A stretch of 64,000 bases of DNA from Malachius bipustulatus (lineage: Eukaryota > Arthropoda > Insecta > Coleoptera > Melyridae), in the NCBI GenBank assembly GCA_910589415.1, contig OU342635.1:41442055-41506054 (forward strand). Reading direction: 5' to 3'. Within the stretch, counting starts at the first letter, position 1; every line of letters begins with the position of its first letter. The position numbers and the translations under genes are program-made. The notes under the pieces are model-generated. The model had not been told where the DNA came from. It did no database searches and saw only the letters and a list, made by a program, of their open reading frames with translations. Shown one piece after another: positions 20,675 through 32,000 of this stretch.

Positions 20675-23600
20675 TTAATTTCGAGGTTTTTTATAACCAT
20701 ACGGCGTTGAGTCATGGTCAGCAGTAAATTTTCGCTTCTCCAAGCAGTGTCTATAGAGCTTTTTTTCATTCTTAGTTACTATTTCATGGGTATTTGTTCT
20801 CCTTATCTGATCGTTTTCGATCAGGATCGGTTCGCTGGGGCCACATACCATTTTCTTCATGCTGTGGGGGTTGATTAGCTGTGAAGTGCGGTAATTGAGG
20901 TTAAAGCCCTTAACCTTGCATATTTCTTTTCGATACCCTGTGGTAGGACAGACAACTCTAAAACTGTAATTCTTTGGGCCTGCAGAGGTAAATTCTTCTA
21001 TATATCCCCCCTGGCCATATTCTTCCAGTTCGTCTGTCATTTCACCCAGCGACGACCCCGTAGGTACATCCCATTCACCTGTTCTGGAGACATAAATAAC
21101 GGAGTCTGAAACAAAAAAGAAGAAACATGTTCTGAAATATCCTATTAAACTCATATGCTAAATTTATATCATATTAGAGAATACAGCGGGGATTGAAAAA
21201 AAATCGAAAATTACCTGTGTCGTAATATAGTACTCTCTCGCCGAGCCTCTCCGGATACGAGTACAACTTGAGTCGAGCCTGAGCTGTCACATATGCCGCA
21301 ATCGCCACATTAACGCTTGGAATTATATCTGCCGCTTCGTCTTTAAGGGTGTAGCTAACCAGAAGGACTGTCTCGTTAATAATCGACATATGGGTGACAT
21401 CTATAGCTGGATTACTGACCAAATCATACAGCTCCTGAGGTTGACGTACGATCACACATTTAGGTTGATTTTCGCGCTGTCCTAGTTTTCCCCAGAAGCT
21501 GTTGAGGATTAATTTAGCCAGCGATCTGAGTCCTGCGTTCTTTACAATTTCCCCCTGCTCCATCTGTATACCTTCACTCTTCATGAAGGCCGCTATGTAT
21601 GCGTTTTTCTGCTCTTCGGTGACGCACTCCGCAGGCCAACCGGAAGCCTGTTGCTTTATTTTGATGAATTTGTCCATAAACTCAGTAAACAAGCCTCCTG
21701 AATTCCCATCATACTGTGTGGTGTCATACTCCCATCCCTCATACACTTCAAGCACCTTGTAGCCACACTCCACGGCCTTCCGGACTTCATCTATGACCCA
21801 CGTACCTGTCAATGCTCTTTCATCGTCTGTATGGTTGCAGTCGCTCTGATTGAGCTCCATTGTGCATGTATGGCAGAGAGCGAACATTAACTTGTCGTTT
21901 GCCTTCATCGGAAGAACGGGGTGATAGAGGTCTGTAGGTGGCAGTATCTTGCATTTAATAAGTCCCTCCTTGGGCTCCTCACCTAAGAGAACTTTTGGGT
22001 GCCCCACAGGAAACTTGCCGTACTTGCACACCCACGGATAAAGGGAGCACACGTCGACGTATTTGATCTTCTCCCCCTCCTTAACACAATAGTGACTCTT
22101 GGTGCAACCAGTCCGTCCACCGTAGAATGCGTCACGAGGGTTCAGTGGCAGACTCCTAAGCATAGGATGATTATCCAACCCGTCTTTGAGATTTTTATCG
22201 TTGTCCAACAACTGCCTGAACTCGTGCTCCCACATCTCCACAACTTCTATCCCTTTCTGTCTTAGTCTCTCTGTCTTTTTCGTTGTCCTTTCATATCTTG
22301 CTTCCATAGTATCGGTGGGGTCTTCGTGACTAGGTTTCTCTCGATTAATAGGTTAGCACGTGAGGCAGCCATGGAAATAGCAGCCGTGAAATTCAAACAC
22401 CTGCCCATCACAAAAGCCATCCACTTTTACACCGCATATATTGACCTCTCTCTGGCGTCCGGCGTGTTGTATTACAAGTCCCCTCTGCTCCTCTTCGTAA
22501 ATTAACCACTGTAGAGCGATCTTGGATTGTGTGTCTGCATTCCTGAACCCGTTCTTAGGTAAAACGCCGATTGTGTTCGGTTTCAGAAAACCACGTCTGA
22601 ATAGTTTGTTGCAGGCTCCTGGAATAGTAATTGCCTCGGTGAATGGCGAGACGTTTCCCTGCTCCATCATCATCTTGTGGAACTTGAGGCATGCATTCGT
22701 GAGAATATCGACATCCGACACGCAATAGTTGATTATTTCCCGAGACATGTCGAAGTATTTACCTTTCTGCTGTTCGTACCACTCCATGAACTCGCTGCGA
22801 TCGGCCGGCTTCATGGTATCTGGAGAGTAATATTTGGCGTCGGGTATTGCACCGGCGTAGTCTTCGTTAGCCTTGGTATTGAACAGGTGCGGGAAGTAAC
22901 CTTTCTTCAATTCTTTCAAATCGAATGCCTTCGGTAGGGCTGATAGTTTCATAGGGAAATAATTGATCGAATCGATAAATTTGAGCTTCCCTGCCGTCAG
23001 CATAAGTAATTTGCTTCCACGTTTAATTATTTCAGGCTTCAGATCTGTTTTCTCCAGCACGTGTCTAAATATAAACTGATGATCGAATGACCCTCCATTG
23101 TGAGCCACAACAACGATACTTTTAAAAATTTTCAGACTCCATAGGTAGTTGAAAAAGAGCTCAACAGCATTCTCGCCTTGCAGAATATGTTGCCGAACAC
23201 CGCATTTCTCACACTCGTTATCTCCGTAGGAGCTAAAACATTCGCTGCATCGTTGCTGGAAGACACATAGCACGGGAATATGAACGTTCTCTCCTAGGGT
23301 GTTGACTTGATCTTGTCGGGTTTCCAGATCATAGAATACGAATAACGTATCATCAAGCTTGGGCTTCCCTGTGTCTTTTTGTATGTAGCACAGATGGTTC
23401 GAGGGCATGTGTTTTTTACAAACTTTACAGAAAAATTCCCCGCAATAATGTTGGCGCCCTGCTTTAATCGATTTTAGACATTCTTTACATCTTTTTAGGT
23501 TGTCGCAGAGTGATTTACCGTTCCTTCCAGCTGCTTTGTGATTATCGTAGCATTGTTGTCCTCTGAATCGCCGACTACAGTCTTCACAGCTTATCTCATT

Positions 23601-24497
23601 ACCTATCTTTGGGCACGGGGGCCTACGAGTGCAGCAGGGGCATTGGGCTCTGCATCTATGTTTTTCCTTGTGGTCATAAGGAACATTGCAGTCTTGGCAA
23701 AAATAACGACAACAAAACGCGGAAGTCAGGCTTGTTATAACGTTATAGTGGTTGTTATGATGGATAAGATTGATTCTGAGTGGGGTGTCAGGTCCTTCGA
23801 ATAACACATCTCTTCCCTTTGTTCCGTAAGAATACACGACAATCTTGTATTCCTTCAGATATCGCTGAAATAATTGTAGTTCTTCAAACCCCGCTCCTTC
23901 CTGTGGTACGTTAATCCCCGACTCTTGTATTAATTTCTGCACTTCCTCGTCCTGTCTCTTTCCTATATTTTGTCTCACTTGCTTCAAATATGGTACGTTC
24001 TGGAGGTATGCCATAGCGACCACTAGTGCACGAACCAAGCACAAATTATCCTTATTATTGATTGTAACTATCCCCTTTCTCATGGCACAATCCTCGGCAT
24101 ATGTCAACGATACTTGCGTGTTTCGCCCTGAGCCCTTATACGGGGTGAAACTGGTTGCTATAATTTTGAAGGTATCACCCTCTACCCCGGCCTTATTACT
24201 CTGATATAATATGTGGAGTCTCTTCCAGAGTTCCTCGAACCGTAGATTCACCACTTGTTTGAACGGTATGTGGAAATCCCCGTTAAACTCATCGGCTGTG
24301 AACGTCATTCCTACTTTGTCCTCGGGGTTCACATTTTCCACAATATAATTGAACACACCCCGAAGTCCGTCTTGGAGCCATTTCTCTGGATTGACTACCT
24401 CTCGTTTCAGAGGGTTCAGTATAATCTCAACTATGTGCTGTTTCAACTTGTATCGTTGGTTTGTCTTGGTGTATTCGTCGACAATAGAGAAAGCCAT
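20675..24497 (-). pseudogene. Protein-primed DNA polymerase B, right-arm copy (one nonsense codon)
   Basis: This is the more complete copy. The first ATG after an in-frame stop (TGA at 24543-24545) is at 24497. Exon 1 runs to 21215, the intron is 21214-21106 and exon 2 ends at 20675, a coding length of 3714 nt or about 1237 residues, in the Polinton pPolB range. Approximate residues: C-L-V-R-A-L-V-V-A-M-A at 150-165 (function unclear), Cys/His zinc region 260-370, exonuclease motifs at 390, 471 and 594, polymerase motif A D-x-x-S-L-Y-P at 815, motif B K-x-x-x-N-S-F-W-G at 995, motif C D-T-D at about 1093, then G-P-K-N-Y-S-F in the thumb. Codon 715 (22353-22355) is TAA where the left arm has a tyrosine; no frameshift is seen. 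The enzyme would copy a linear DNA from a terminal protein primer. Confidence 0.9.
21106..21214 (-). other. Intron inside polymerase motif C (right arm)
   Basis: 109-nt GT-AG intron that interrupts the codon for the second aspartate of the D-T-D motif in phase 1. It is the same position and sequence as in the left arm apart from a shorter T-tract. Confidence 0.85.
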
Positions 24498-24539
24498 CTT
24501 TTCACAAATTTCAACCTCTTGAGAAGTATCTTCGCGCAC

Positions 24540-25824
24540 TCAATCAGAAGACTATATGGTAGTAACGCTGCATATCTGGGTACTTATATTCAGTAGTTAC
24601 CCCCTCCCCTACATCATACACCTGATATTCTACCCCCACCCCTCGATTATCTTTATTCTGATTGGTCCATCAAGTAGTGTAGTTACCCCCTCCCCTACAT
24701 CATACACCCGATATTCTACCCCCACCCCTCGATTATCTTTATTCTGATTGGTCCATCAAGTAGTGGACCTATGCCCCAACTCTTCATATAATTCAATTTC
24801 AGACGTGTCGAAGCTTGTTGTCTCCGTGGTGAGTCATATAATACCGGTTTTCGGTGCAGGTAGTAGTTGGCTAGGTGTGTGGGTAGGTATGCAGGTAGGT
24901 CTTCGTAGTGAATACCGGTTTTCGATGCTGGTGGGTGCGACGGACCTATGTATTAACATAATAACGGTTTTCAATGTTGGTGGTCCCTTTCAGACGTGTC
25001 GAAGCTTGTAGAATTGGATGTATTAACTTGACTCCTCTTTTGTGTTCCCATAGCAATGACCGGCAGCTTTATTGTGTTCCAGACATAGGACCGCCGACAA
25101 AGGGCCTCCGAACAAAGGAGTGACAGGTGGGCGTGATTAATGACCCCCGATTTCTAAGAACTCATTAGTCTATTGTGTTTCCGAACAAAGGACAGGGTGC
25201 AGGTGCGCTGTTTTCTGACGTGTCGAAGCTTGGTTTCCGTTGAACACTCTGAGATCTTATCTGTTTCTGATGCAGGTATGTACATAAATAACAATTAACT
25301 TGATAGGTTTATTGCATTCCGGATATGATTAATGGTGCACGTGTGCACCTCATAGGTACCGCCGCTATCTCCGTGGGGTCATAATAGGTATAATAAATAA
25401 CAATTAAGATGACATTAAGGGATTAGGTTTTGTTAATTATACAATTTATATTCAGTGACACGTGAGGGTTATAAATAACAACATAATTAATTCTATTGTA
25501 TTTCATACAAAGGAACACCGACAAAGGGCCGCCGAACAAAGGAGTGACAGGTGGGCGTGATTAATGACCCCCGATAACAAAAGAACTCATTAGTATTGCT
25601 TTTCGTATATGATTAATGACCCTAATTTACATAAATAAGCTATTAAATTGACAGATTTATTGCTATCGTGAGGCCGGGTCAGACCCCGCCGGCTCTGCAT
25701 GTGGTCCGGTCAGGTCCCGTCGGCTCTGCATGAGGCCAGGTCAGTTCAGGTAAAATTTCCCTAGACTGCCATTTTTCCCTAGATCTAGGGAAATCCAATC
25801 TGCCCAGGTGGCGCCCTTTCTACT
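24540..25824. repeat. Outer terminal region of the Polinton-like arm
   Basis: Repeat-rich and without genes. An 86-bp tandem duplication covers 24595-24766 (each unit has AGTTACCCCCTCCCCTACAT). GACGTGTCGAAGCTTG occurs near 24803, 24992 and 25218, and ACCGGTTTTCGATGCTGG-type motifs near 24842 and 24913. A longer motif with CAAAGGAGTGACAGGTGGGC occurs near 25112 and 25537. The last 150 bp carry GGCTCTGCATG units and then a CCCTAGATCTAGGG palindrome close to the end. It probably serves as the terminal inverted repeat used in protein-primed replication. The left counterpart is in the gap. Confidence 0.65.
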
Positions 25825-25830
25825 TACCTA

Positions 25831-25905
25831 GGTTACAAGTTTTAGATCTCTAGCTCAATTAGAAGTGGAAAATATTCTAATGGGCGCCTTAAAAGAATCA
25901 CGTTG
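25831..25905. mobile_element. TA-flanked palindromic element, right end
   Basis: CTAATGGGCGCCTTAAAAGA with neighbours is the diverged inverse of the element's left end at 13237-13270. It ends at 25905 and is followed by TA. Deleting everything from 13237 to 25905 plus one TA rejoins the LINE reverse-transcriptase frame as M-G-Y-I-P-Q-A-W-R-K. Confidence 0.85.
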
Positions 25906-25946
25906 TATACCACAAGCCTGGAGGAAGGCGCAAGTCATCTTTATTC
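25906..25946 (+). pseudogene. LINE ORF2 RT fragment between two inserts
   Basis: Short stretch reading I-P-Q-A-W-R-K-A-Q-V-I-F-I, a conserved segment of LINE reverse transcriptases, isolated between the 13237-25905 insert and the hAT element at 25947. Confidence 0.85.
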
Positions 25947-27124
25947 CAGTGGCGGCTGGTGATACTTTTCACAGGCAGGTCATTTAAAAATCGCCGACCA
26001 CCTAAGAAAGGAAAATAAACAACACCCTAAATGCGCAATTTTTTGAGTGTTCAAGGTCACGCAATTTCCCAGTAGTTTAAAATAAAATTAAAGAGTTTTG
26101 AACTTGAGGTCTATTCTTCTGTCTTTGCAATTTGCAAAGTTTTCAATTACAAGTTCATTGAAGTTTTCAATAAAAAATCGAAAAATCAGAAACCGAGTAA
26201 ACCGACACCAGCACCAGCACCACCACGTGTTCGTATTTCCGTCGAGTTGTGTCTCGTCTGCGTCTCTCTCTCTCGTCTACACCGAATCCCGATTTCAAGA
26301 AACCACCAACCCACACATCACGCACACCCGCCCCCCCCCCCCCCCCCCCAGTCGACACGACAGTAACGCGACCGACAGTGATTTTCCCGTGTTGCCGCGG
26401 TACGTTTTTTGATGAGAAATTAAAAATGTACCAATATGGTACTTTTGCCAATTAACTATGTTTATTATTTAATTACTTAGCCTAAATGACATAATTTTAA
26501 ATTCATAATGGTTCATTCGATCAATATTTAAAGCTACAAAATGTTCATTGCGAGACATAATATACAATTTAAATATGTGATTGCATACCTACATACAATA
26601 ATAGGCAAGTTTAAATAATAAAATTGCAAAAATGAAAAATGTACCAGAATAGCATTGAACTTTAACTTAAAAATGCAGTACCAGCAAAAATAAAATGTAC
26701 CAAATGTGATACAAATGTACCACCGCGGCAACACTGCACATCGAAATCTCTGGTCCGTGGTTAGAATCTTTGGTCCCGCCCCCACTGGGCGTTGACCTTC
26801 AAGTACAGAATGGGACCGTCTTAAATACAGGCAAAATTGCTATTATACCTATCTCGCTCCAGCACATAGGCAAAGGCATCTTACTCTTTAAACCACGGTG
26901 GTCAACTGCTTCGTTGACCCACGTCCCAGATCCTCGCCACTATCTTCCCGGGAATTACAAAATAACAACTACCTATATAAGTAAAGTTAATTACTGAAAT
27001 TATTACATAGTTATAATATAATTATTATTAGTTTTAGTTTATGATACACTATAAAATTACTTGAGGTGGTTAATTTATTTGGGAGGTCATTTGACCAAAT
27101 GACCTAATGGAGAAACCGCCACTG
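25947..27124. mobile_element. Non-autonomous hAT element in the LINE RT gene
   Basis: Ends CAGTGGCGGC at 25947 and GCCACTG at 27124, flanked by the exact 8-bp duplication CTTTATTC (25939-25946 and 27125-27132). Excision with one duplication restores the RT frame V-I-F-I-P-K-A-G-R-K-D. It contains a long C-run near 26330-26350 and no transposase. The part at about 26807-26965 is shared, inverted, with 48885-49065. Confidence 0.92.
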
Positions 27125-27132
27125 CTTTATTC

Positions 27133-28014
27133 CTAAGGCAGGAAGAAAGGACACCTCTCTCCCGAAGTCATTTAGACCCATCTGTCTTACCTCCTTCTTA
27201 CTAAAGACGATTGAGAAAATCATTGATAATCACATCAGAACGGAAACACTGAACAGGGGACCACTACACCCAAGCCAGCATGCATACAGAGCGGGCAGAT
27301 CGACAGAGACCGCCCTGTATGAGCTGACAGAAAAGATTCAGGACACTCTGGAGTACAAGGAAACGGCCATTTGCGCCTTTCTGGACATAGAAGGAGCATT
27401 CGACAACACCTCTTGCGATGCTATCAAGAAAGCCCTAACTAAAAAAAGGCATTAACAGCACAACATCCCACTGGATTCAACAAATGCTGTCCACAAGAAT
27501 AATTGGAACCAAAGTGGGCGATGACACCATCCAGGTGAAAACAACAAAAGGATGCCCACAAGGAGGGGTGTTATCCCCCCTCCTATGGAGCCTGGTAGTA
27601 GAAGAGCTCCTCGGGTTACTCACCGAGAACGGCATTACCTGCATCGGGTATGCCGATGACATCGTCATCATGGCCAGAGGAAAATTTGAAGGAACACTCT
27701 GCGACATAGTACAGAGGGGGTTAAAGATAACCTTGAAATGGTGCCAGGAAATAGGACTCAACATCAATCCTACAAAAACTACACTGATACCATTCACAAG
27801 AAAAAACAAGCTTCCAAACCTCAAAACCATCGACTTAAATGGAGTTGAGTTAGAATGGAAGGAAGAAGTAAAATATCTGGGAATAACACTGGATAAGAAG
27901 CTAATGTGGAACAAGCACTTAAGTGCAACAGTAAGTAAGGCCACATCCGTACTCATGGTGTGCAGGAGAATGGCGGGGAATGCATGGGGTTGTAACCCAT
28001 TCATTTTACGCTGA
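27133..28014 (+). pseudogene. LINE ORF2, reverse transcriptase core
   Basis: RT motifs in order: F-R-P-I-C-L-T-S-F (about 27170), Y-R-A-G-R-S-T-E-T-A, A-F-L-D-I-E-G-A-F-D (first catalytic D, about 27380), G-C-P-Q-G-G-V-L-S-P-L-L-W (about 27550) and the catalytic Y-A-D-D at about 27648-27660. A frameshift near 27440-27455 breaks the frame after A-L-T-K-K. A TGA at 28012-28014, where relatives usually have tryptophan before M-Y-T, is a nonsense mutation. Confidence 0.88.
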
Positions 28015-29274
28015 ATGTACACCATGCTAGTGAGACCCATCATCGCATACGGAGCGGTCGTTTGGTACAAGAGGACCAAGCTAATAACAGCGAGGAAAAC
28101 ACTCGAGAAGATCCAGAGACTTGCATGCCTCTGCATCACAGGAGCAATGAGAACATGCCCAACAGCAGCGTTGGAAGTAATTCTACATCTCACACCACTG
28201 CACTTAGTGATTGAGAGAAGTGCCGCAGAGGCTCAACTCAGAATGTCAAGAATGGGGATCAGGGGGGGACTACGGACCGAGGGGAATCAACCCCTGAACA
28301 TCTGTAAAAACCTCCTGATAATGCCAAAAGACAAAACTGTCAAGAAATTCAGCTTCAAGAGAAACTTCATCATGGAACTGTCTACGAAAGAAGAATGGAG
28401 CAACACATCCATTCACACTTTCAAAGAAGGTACAATAAGATGGTACACAGACGGCTCAAAGGCCACCGAGGGAACTGGGGCAGGAGTATATGGGCCAGGC
28501 ACCAACTACTCCGAGCCGATGGGAACATCCCCAAGCATACTTCAAGCGGAACTGTACGCAATAGAAGTATGCGCCCAAATAAACCTCGACAGAAACTATA
28601 AAAATAGGGAAATAGCAATACTGACAGACAGTCAAGCAGCCATAAAGACGCTGAGCTCCCCTATCATCAGCTCAAAAATGGCATGGAACTGCCTACAAAA
28701 ACTCAATAAACTAGGCAGAGAGAACAAAATTCACCTCAAATGGATACCAGGACACACTGGGATTGAGGGAAACGAACGTGCCCACTCATTGGCAAGAAAA
28801 GGAGCATCGTCGACACCCTTTATAGGACCAGAACCATTCTGTAGCCTCGAAAACACGTTCTTCGAGGCAGAACTTCGGAAGGAAGAAGAAAAACTGAGAG
28901 AAATCCATTGGAATAACCTCTCAGGATTGAGACAATCTAAGGAGCTCCTCGGGAACTTTAACCGAGAAAGGTCAAGGAAACTCCTGACCCTCAACAAAGG
29001 AAGTCTCAGAATGCTAACAGGATTCCTAACAGGTCATTGCAAGCTCAATGAACACCTGAGGAAACTTGGTATAGAAAAAGATGGCGTTTGCAGACTCTGC
29101 AGGGAAGAAAACGAGACGCCTCGTCACCTATTGATGAACTGCGAAGCACTAGAACGTGAAAGAAACGATGTTCTGGGCCAACACCAGCTCAACGGGGGAG
29201 CTTTGCCCGGCCTTGATCCCCTTCAAATCCTGAAATTCCTAAGGGAAGCGGAGTTGGAGAGGCTGCTTCAATGA
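28015..29274 (+). pseudogene. LINE ORF2, RNase H domain and CCHC finger
   Basis: A 419-codon open frame: connection region (V-R-P-I-I-A-Y-G-A-V-V-W-Y), then RNase H with its four acidic positions in Y-T-D-G-S-K, L-Q-A-E-L-Y-A-I-E, L-T-D-S-Q-A-A and G-N-E-R-A-H-S-L-A. A C-terminal C-R-L-C-x8-H-x4-C finger follows (about 29092-29145). The frame starts only after the nonsense codon at 28012, so it is the 3' part of ORF2, not a separate gene. It is nearly identical to the fragment at 54566-55372. Confidence 0.88.
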
Positions 29275-30117
29275 AGGGAATATACTCCAAAGGAGCAGAG
29301 AAGAGGGGGCACAATAGATCTACAGGGTGTCTCTGAAAGGTGCGGAAAAAAAGCTACCACAAATTCCTGAGGCCTAAATAAGCCGATCTAACCCAACTTA
29401 TCTCTGTCCAAAAGTGGATGAATTCGGAGATACAGGGTGTCAAAAGTTCAATTTGGTTTCCGTTTTTCTTAAATAACTTTTTTAATAATTGGTATATTTT
29501 CACAATATTCGGCTGAAGGGGCTTTTGTGGGGTGAAAAATTAAAAACTGCAATCATTTTTATTGTAAAATTTAGAGGGCGCCACCTGCGGTACCTTGAAC
29601 ACATTCAAAACAAACTATCTTTTTTGGGCCACTCTGTATTTAACTTTTAAATAAAAATTCTTATTCTCCAACGTCTTTTACCAAAAAAAGGCATACGTGG
29701 TAAGAGTTGATTTGAGCAGCCGTTTCTGAGATATCTGGATTTAAGAAAATCACTACGTGCATGGCCAGGCCTAAGTAAGTAATTGTATTAATTGAACACA
29801 ATTTGAAGCAAAGGCGTTGAATTAAAATAACTGTCACTGAAAGCTACAAAAAAACGACTAGGTACATAAATGTCGATTTAACTTTATAGGTACTTTAGTT
29901 AAAACAGTCAATAAGAGATTTATTAACAACAAAAATTTAGTTTAATTTAATAAAAAAAATGCTTTTATCAAATGTTCAAAATGATTTCCATTTTCGTGTA
30001 TACAAAGATTTATACGTTTTAAAAAATTAAATTGAACTCTTTGGAGCATTTCGTGATCATTTTTCAAAACGTCCATTCCGGTTTCAATACGTCTCCTTAA
30101 TTAACCTTCTGTATTTA

Positions 30118-31064
30118 CTATGGCCTAGAATGCACAAGGGTTTTCAAAGTTTCCCTTAAAAAGTAATCCATCGGTGTCATAGCAGGCGATCGAGCTGGCC
30201 AACTTATGGGAGCATCATTGGCTCTACCTATCCATCTATTTGGATACTGTTCGCTCAAATAATTACGTACATTTATCGAAAAATGTGGAGGAGCACCGTC
30301 ATGCATAAACCACATTCATCTTTGAAGTTCCAAGGGCAGGGGATCAAACAAGTGTGGTAATTCGTTTTGCAGATGTTCCAAATAATTTTCGCCATTAAGT
30401 CGAGGTGGTAAAATGACAGGACCAATTATGAAAGTGTCTATGATTCCTGCCCACACATTGATCTTCAACTCATGCTGATAATGGCTTACTTTTGATAAGT
30501 AATGGCTTACTTTAATCGCATGAGGATTTTCTCCAGCATAGACATGTACATTGTGCAAATTAGTTATGCCACTCCGCGTGAAACAGGCTTCATCTGTGAA
30601 TAAAATTCCTTGTGTAAAGTTCCTATCCTGATTCTTCTTGGAAATGAACCGGCAGAAAGCTAAACGTGGTTCATAATCATGGGGTAAAAGGTCTTATACC
30701 CGCTCAACATGAAATGGGTGCAGTAATTGTTCTCTGGTCACCCTGTTAACAGTATCTTTGCATACACCTAGCTCTAAGCGCAATCGTCTGGTGCTGAGTT
30801 TAGGATTTTCTTCAATCCTATTTAAAATATCTTCCTCAACCTCTGGAGTTCTTATCGTACGTGCACGACCTTAATTAATAGAAACAGGCGTAAACCTACC
30901 TTGTTTCACGAAGACGTCTTTCATTAAAGGTTTTATATGGTTTGGTAAACGACGATTCGGAAATCGTTCACTGATAATCTGCAAGATTCTAAACCATTTC
31001 CTTGGCAATATCCAAAAACCAATAACATATTGTTCATTTCTTCATTAGTATACTGTACGGCCAT
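30118..31064 (-). pseudogene. DUF4817/mariner-like transposase, broken
   Basis: ATG at 31064 opens M-A-V-Q-Y-T-N-E-E-M; an HTH region with G-Y-C-Q-G-N follows but is frameshifted. The catalytic core has L-F-T-D-E-A (first D), N-V-W-A-G-I-I, F-M-H-D-G-A-P-P-H-F (second D) and P-M-D-Y-F-L (third acidic position, D). A small internal duplication repeats K-V-S-H-Y, one stop codon falls at about 30313 just before M-W-F-M-H-D, and others lie upstream. The frame ends at 30118. It is of the same broad family as the 5410-6525 pseudogene but of a different subfamily, since their sequences have diverged strongly. Confidence 0.85.
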
Positions 31065-31156
31065 TACTAAAGTAAATTTGTTTTTTTAGATTCGATTTGA
31101 CACCAATTACTTACTTGCTTTATAGTGACAGTAATCTCGTTGATGTAAATTCGTTA

Positions 31157-31450
31157 AGTGGGTCCCGTGGTGTAGTGGATAGAGCGTTCGTCCACCAGCC
31201 GGTAAACCTTGGTTCGAAACTCACCAGCAGCCGAAAAGTATTTGTTGTGCTACTCGAGCCAAAATCGGGATGCACCTTTTGGAAGGCAGTGGAAAAGCAC
31301 CGCATAGTACTCTGCCTTGTAATACTTCTCAAATAGTGCCTTTCGGACTCTTCCGATAAAAAGGGTGGCCCCAAAAGAGTGAACTTCAACACCACAGGCG
31401 TATGTGAGAGGTAGCTCACACCTGAAACCTGGTATGGCACTTCAAGTAAA
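31157..31450 (+). mobile_element. tRNA-derived SINE
   Basis: The head contains RNA polymerase III promoter boxes at normal spacing: A box TGGTGTAGTGG (31168-31178) and B box GGTTCGAAACTC (31211-31222). A non-tRNA body of about 220 bp and an AT-rich tail follow. It interrupts the right arm of the mariner at 29323-31972, whose left arm (about 29815-29850) shows the uninterrupted sequence. It lacks the full cloverleaf expected of a working tRNA gene. Confidence 0.7.
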
Positions 31451-32000
31451 ATAATTTTAATTCAATGCCTTCGCTTCAAATTGTGTTTAATTATAACAAT
31501 AATTACTAATAACTACTTACTTAGGCCTGGCCATGCACGTAGTGATTTTCTTGAATCCAGATATCTCAGAAACGGCTGCTCAAATCAACTCTTACCACAT
31601 ATGCCTTTTTTTGGTAAAAGACGTTGGAGAATAAGAATTTTTATTTAAAAGTTAAATACAGAGTGGCCCAAAAAAGATAGTTCGTTTTGAATGTGTTCAA
31701 GGTACCGCAGGTGGCGCCCTCTAAATTTTACAATAAAAATGATTGCAGTTTTTAATTTTTCACCCCACAAAAGCCCCTTCAGCCGAATATTGTGAAAATA
31801 TACCAATTATTAAAAAAGTTATTTAAGAAAAACGGAAACCAAATTGAACTTTTGACACCCTGTATCTCCGAATTCATCCACTTTTGGACAGAGATAAGTT
31901 GGGTTAGATCGGCTTATTTAGACCTCAGGAATTTGTGGTAGCTTTTTTTCCGCACCTTTCAGAGACACCCTGTATAATAGGTCGCAGCGCATCTGACACC

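Larger units (their letters stand above)
14204..25824. mobile_element. Polinton/Maverick-like polymerase-only palindrome
   Basis: Two nearly identical arms are arranged tail to tail for the polymerase gene, meeting at about 19139. The left arm (14204-19114) mirrors 19163-24069. The right arm goes on to about 25824, ending in ACT (an AGT...ACT end is typical of Polintons), followed by TACCTA, which matches the last bases before the gap (TACCT at 13999-14003). This agrees with the 6-bp target duplication of the family. Each arm holds one pPolB gene, about 1.5 kb of ORF-free sequence on the inner side and about 1.3 kb of repeat-rich terminal sequence on the outer side. Inner and outer ends share a related outward motif (GGCCGGGTCAG, then GGTCAG and TAAAAT). 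No integrase, protease, packaging ATPase or capsid gene is recognisable. Confidence 0.8.
29323..31972 (-). mobile_element. Long-TIR mariner-like transposon in the LINE 3' UTR
   Basis: Begins CAGGGTGTCTCTGAAAGGTG at 29323 and ends with the inverse at 31972. It is flanked by TA (29321-29322 and 31973-31974), with inverted arms of about 500 bp. The second LINE copy (around 54510-54530) shows the same 3' UTR without this insert, i.e. an empty site. It contains a broken transposase on the - strand (30118-31064) and a SINE inserted in its right arm. Confidence 0.9.

Noticed and set aside
14204..24069. Palindrome as a pure assembly artefact
   Set aside because: Different frame-breaking changes, several missense changes and a T-tract difference in the intron separate the arms, so a simple mirrored copy is unlikely. 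A join of two haplotypes cannot be fully excluded without reads.
31157..31230. A functional tRNA gene
   Set aside because: A and B boxes are present, but the sequence does not close into a full acceptor stem and continues into a SINE body with an AT tail inside a transposon.
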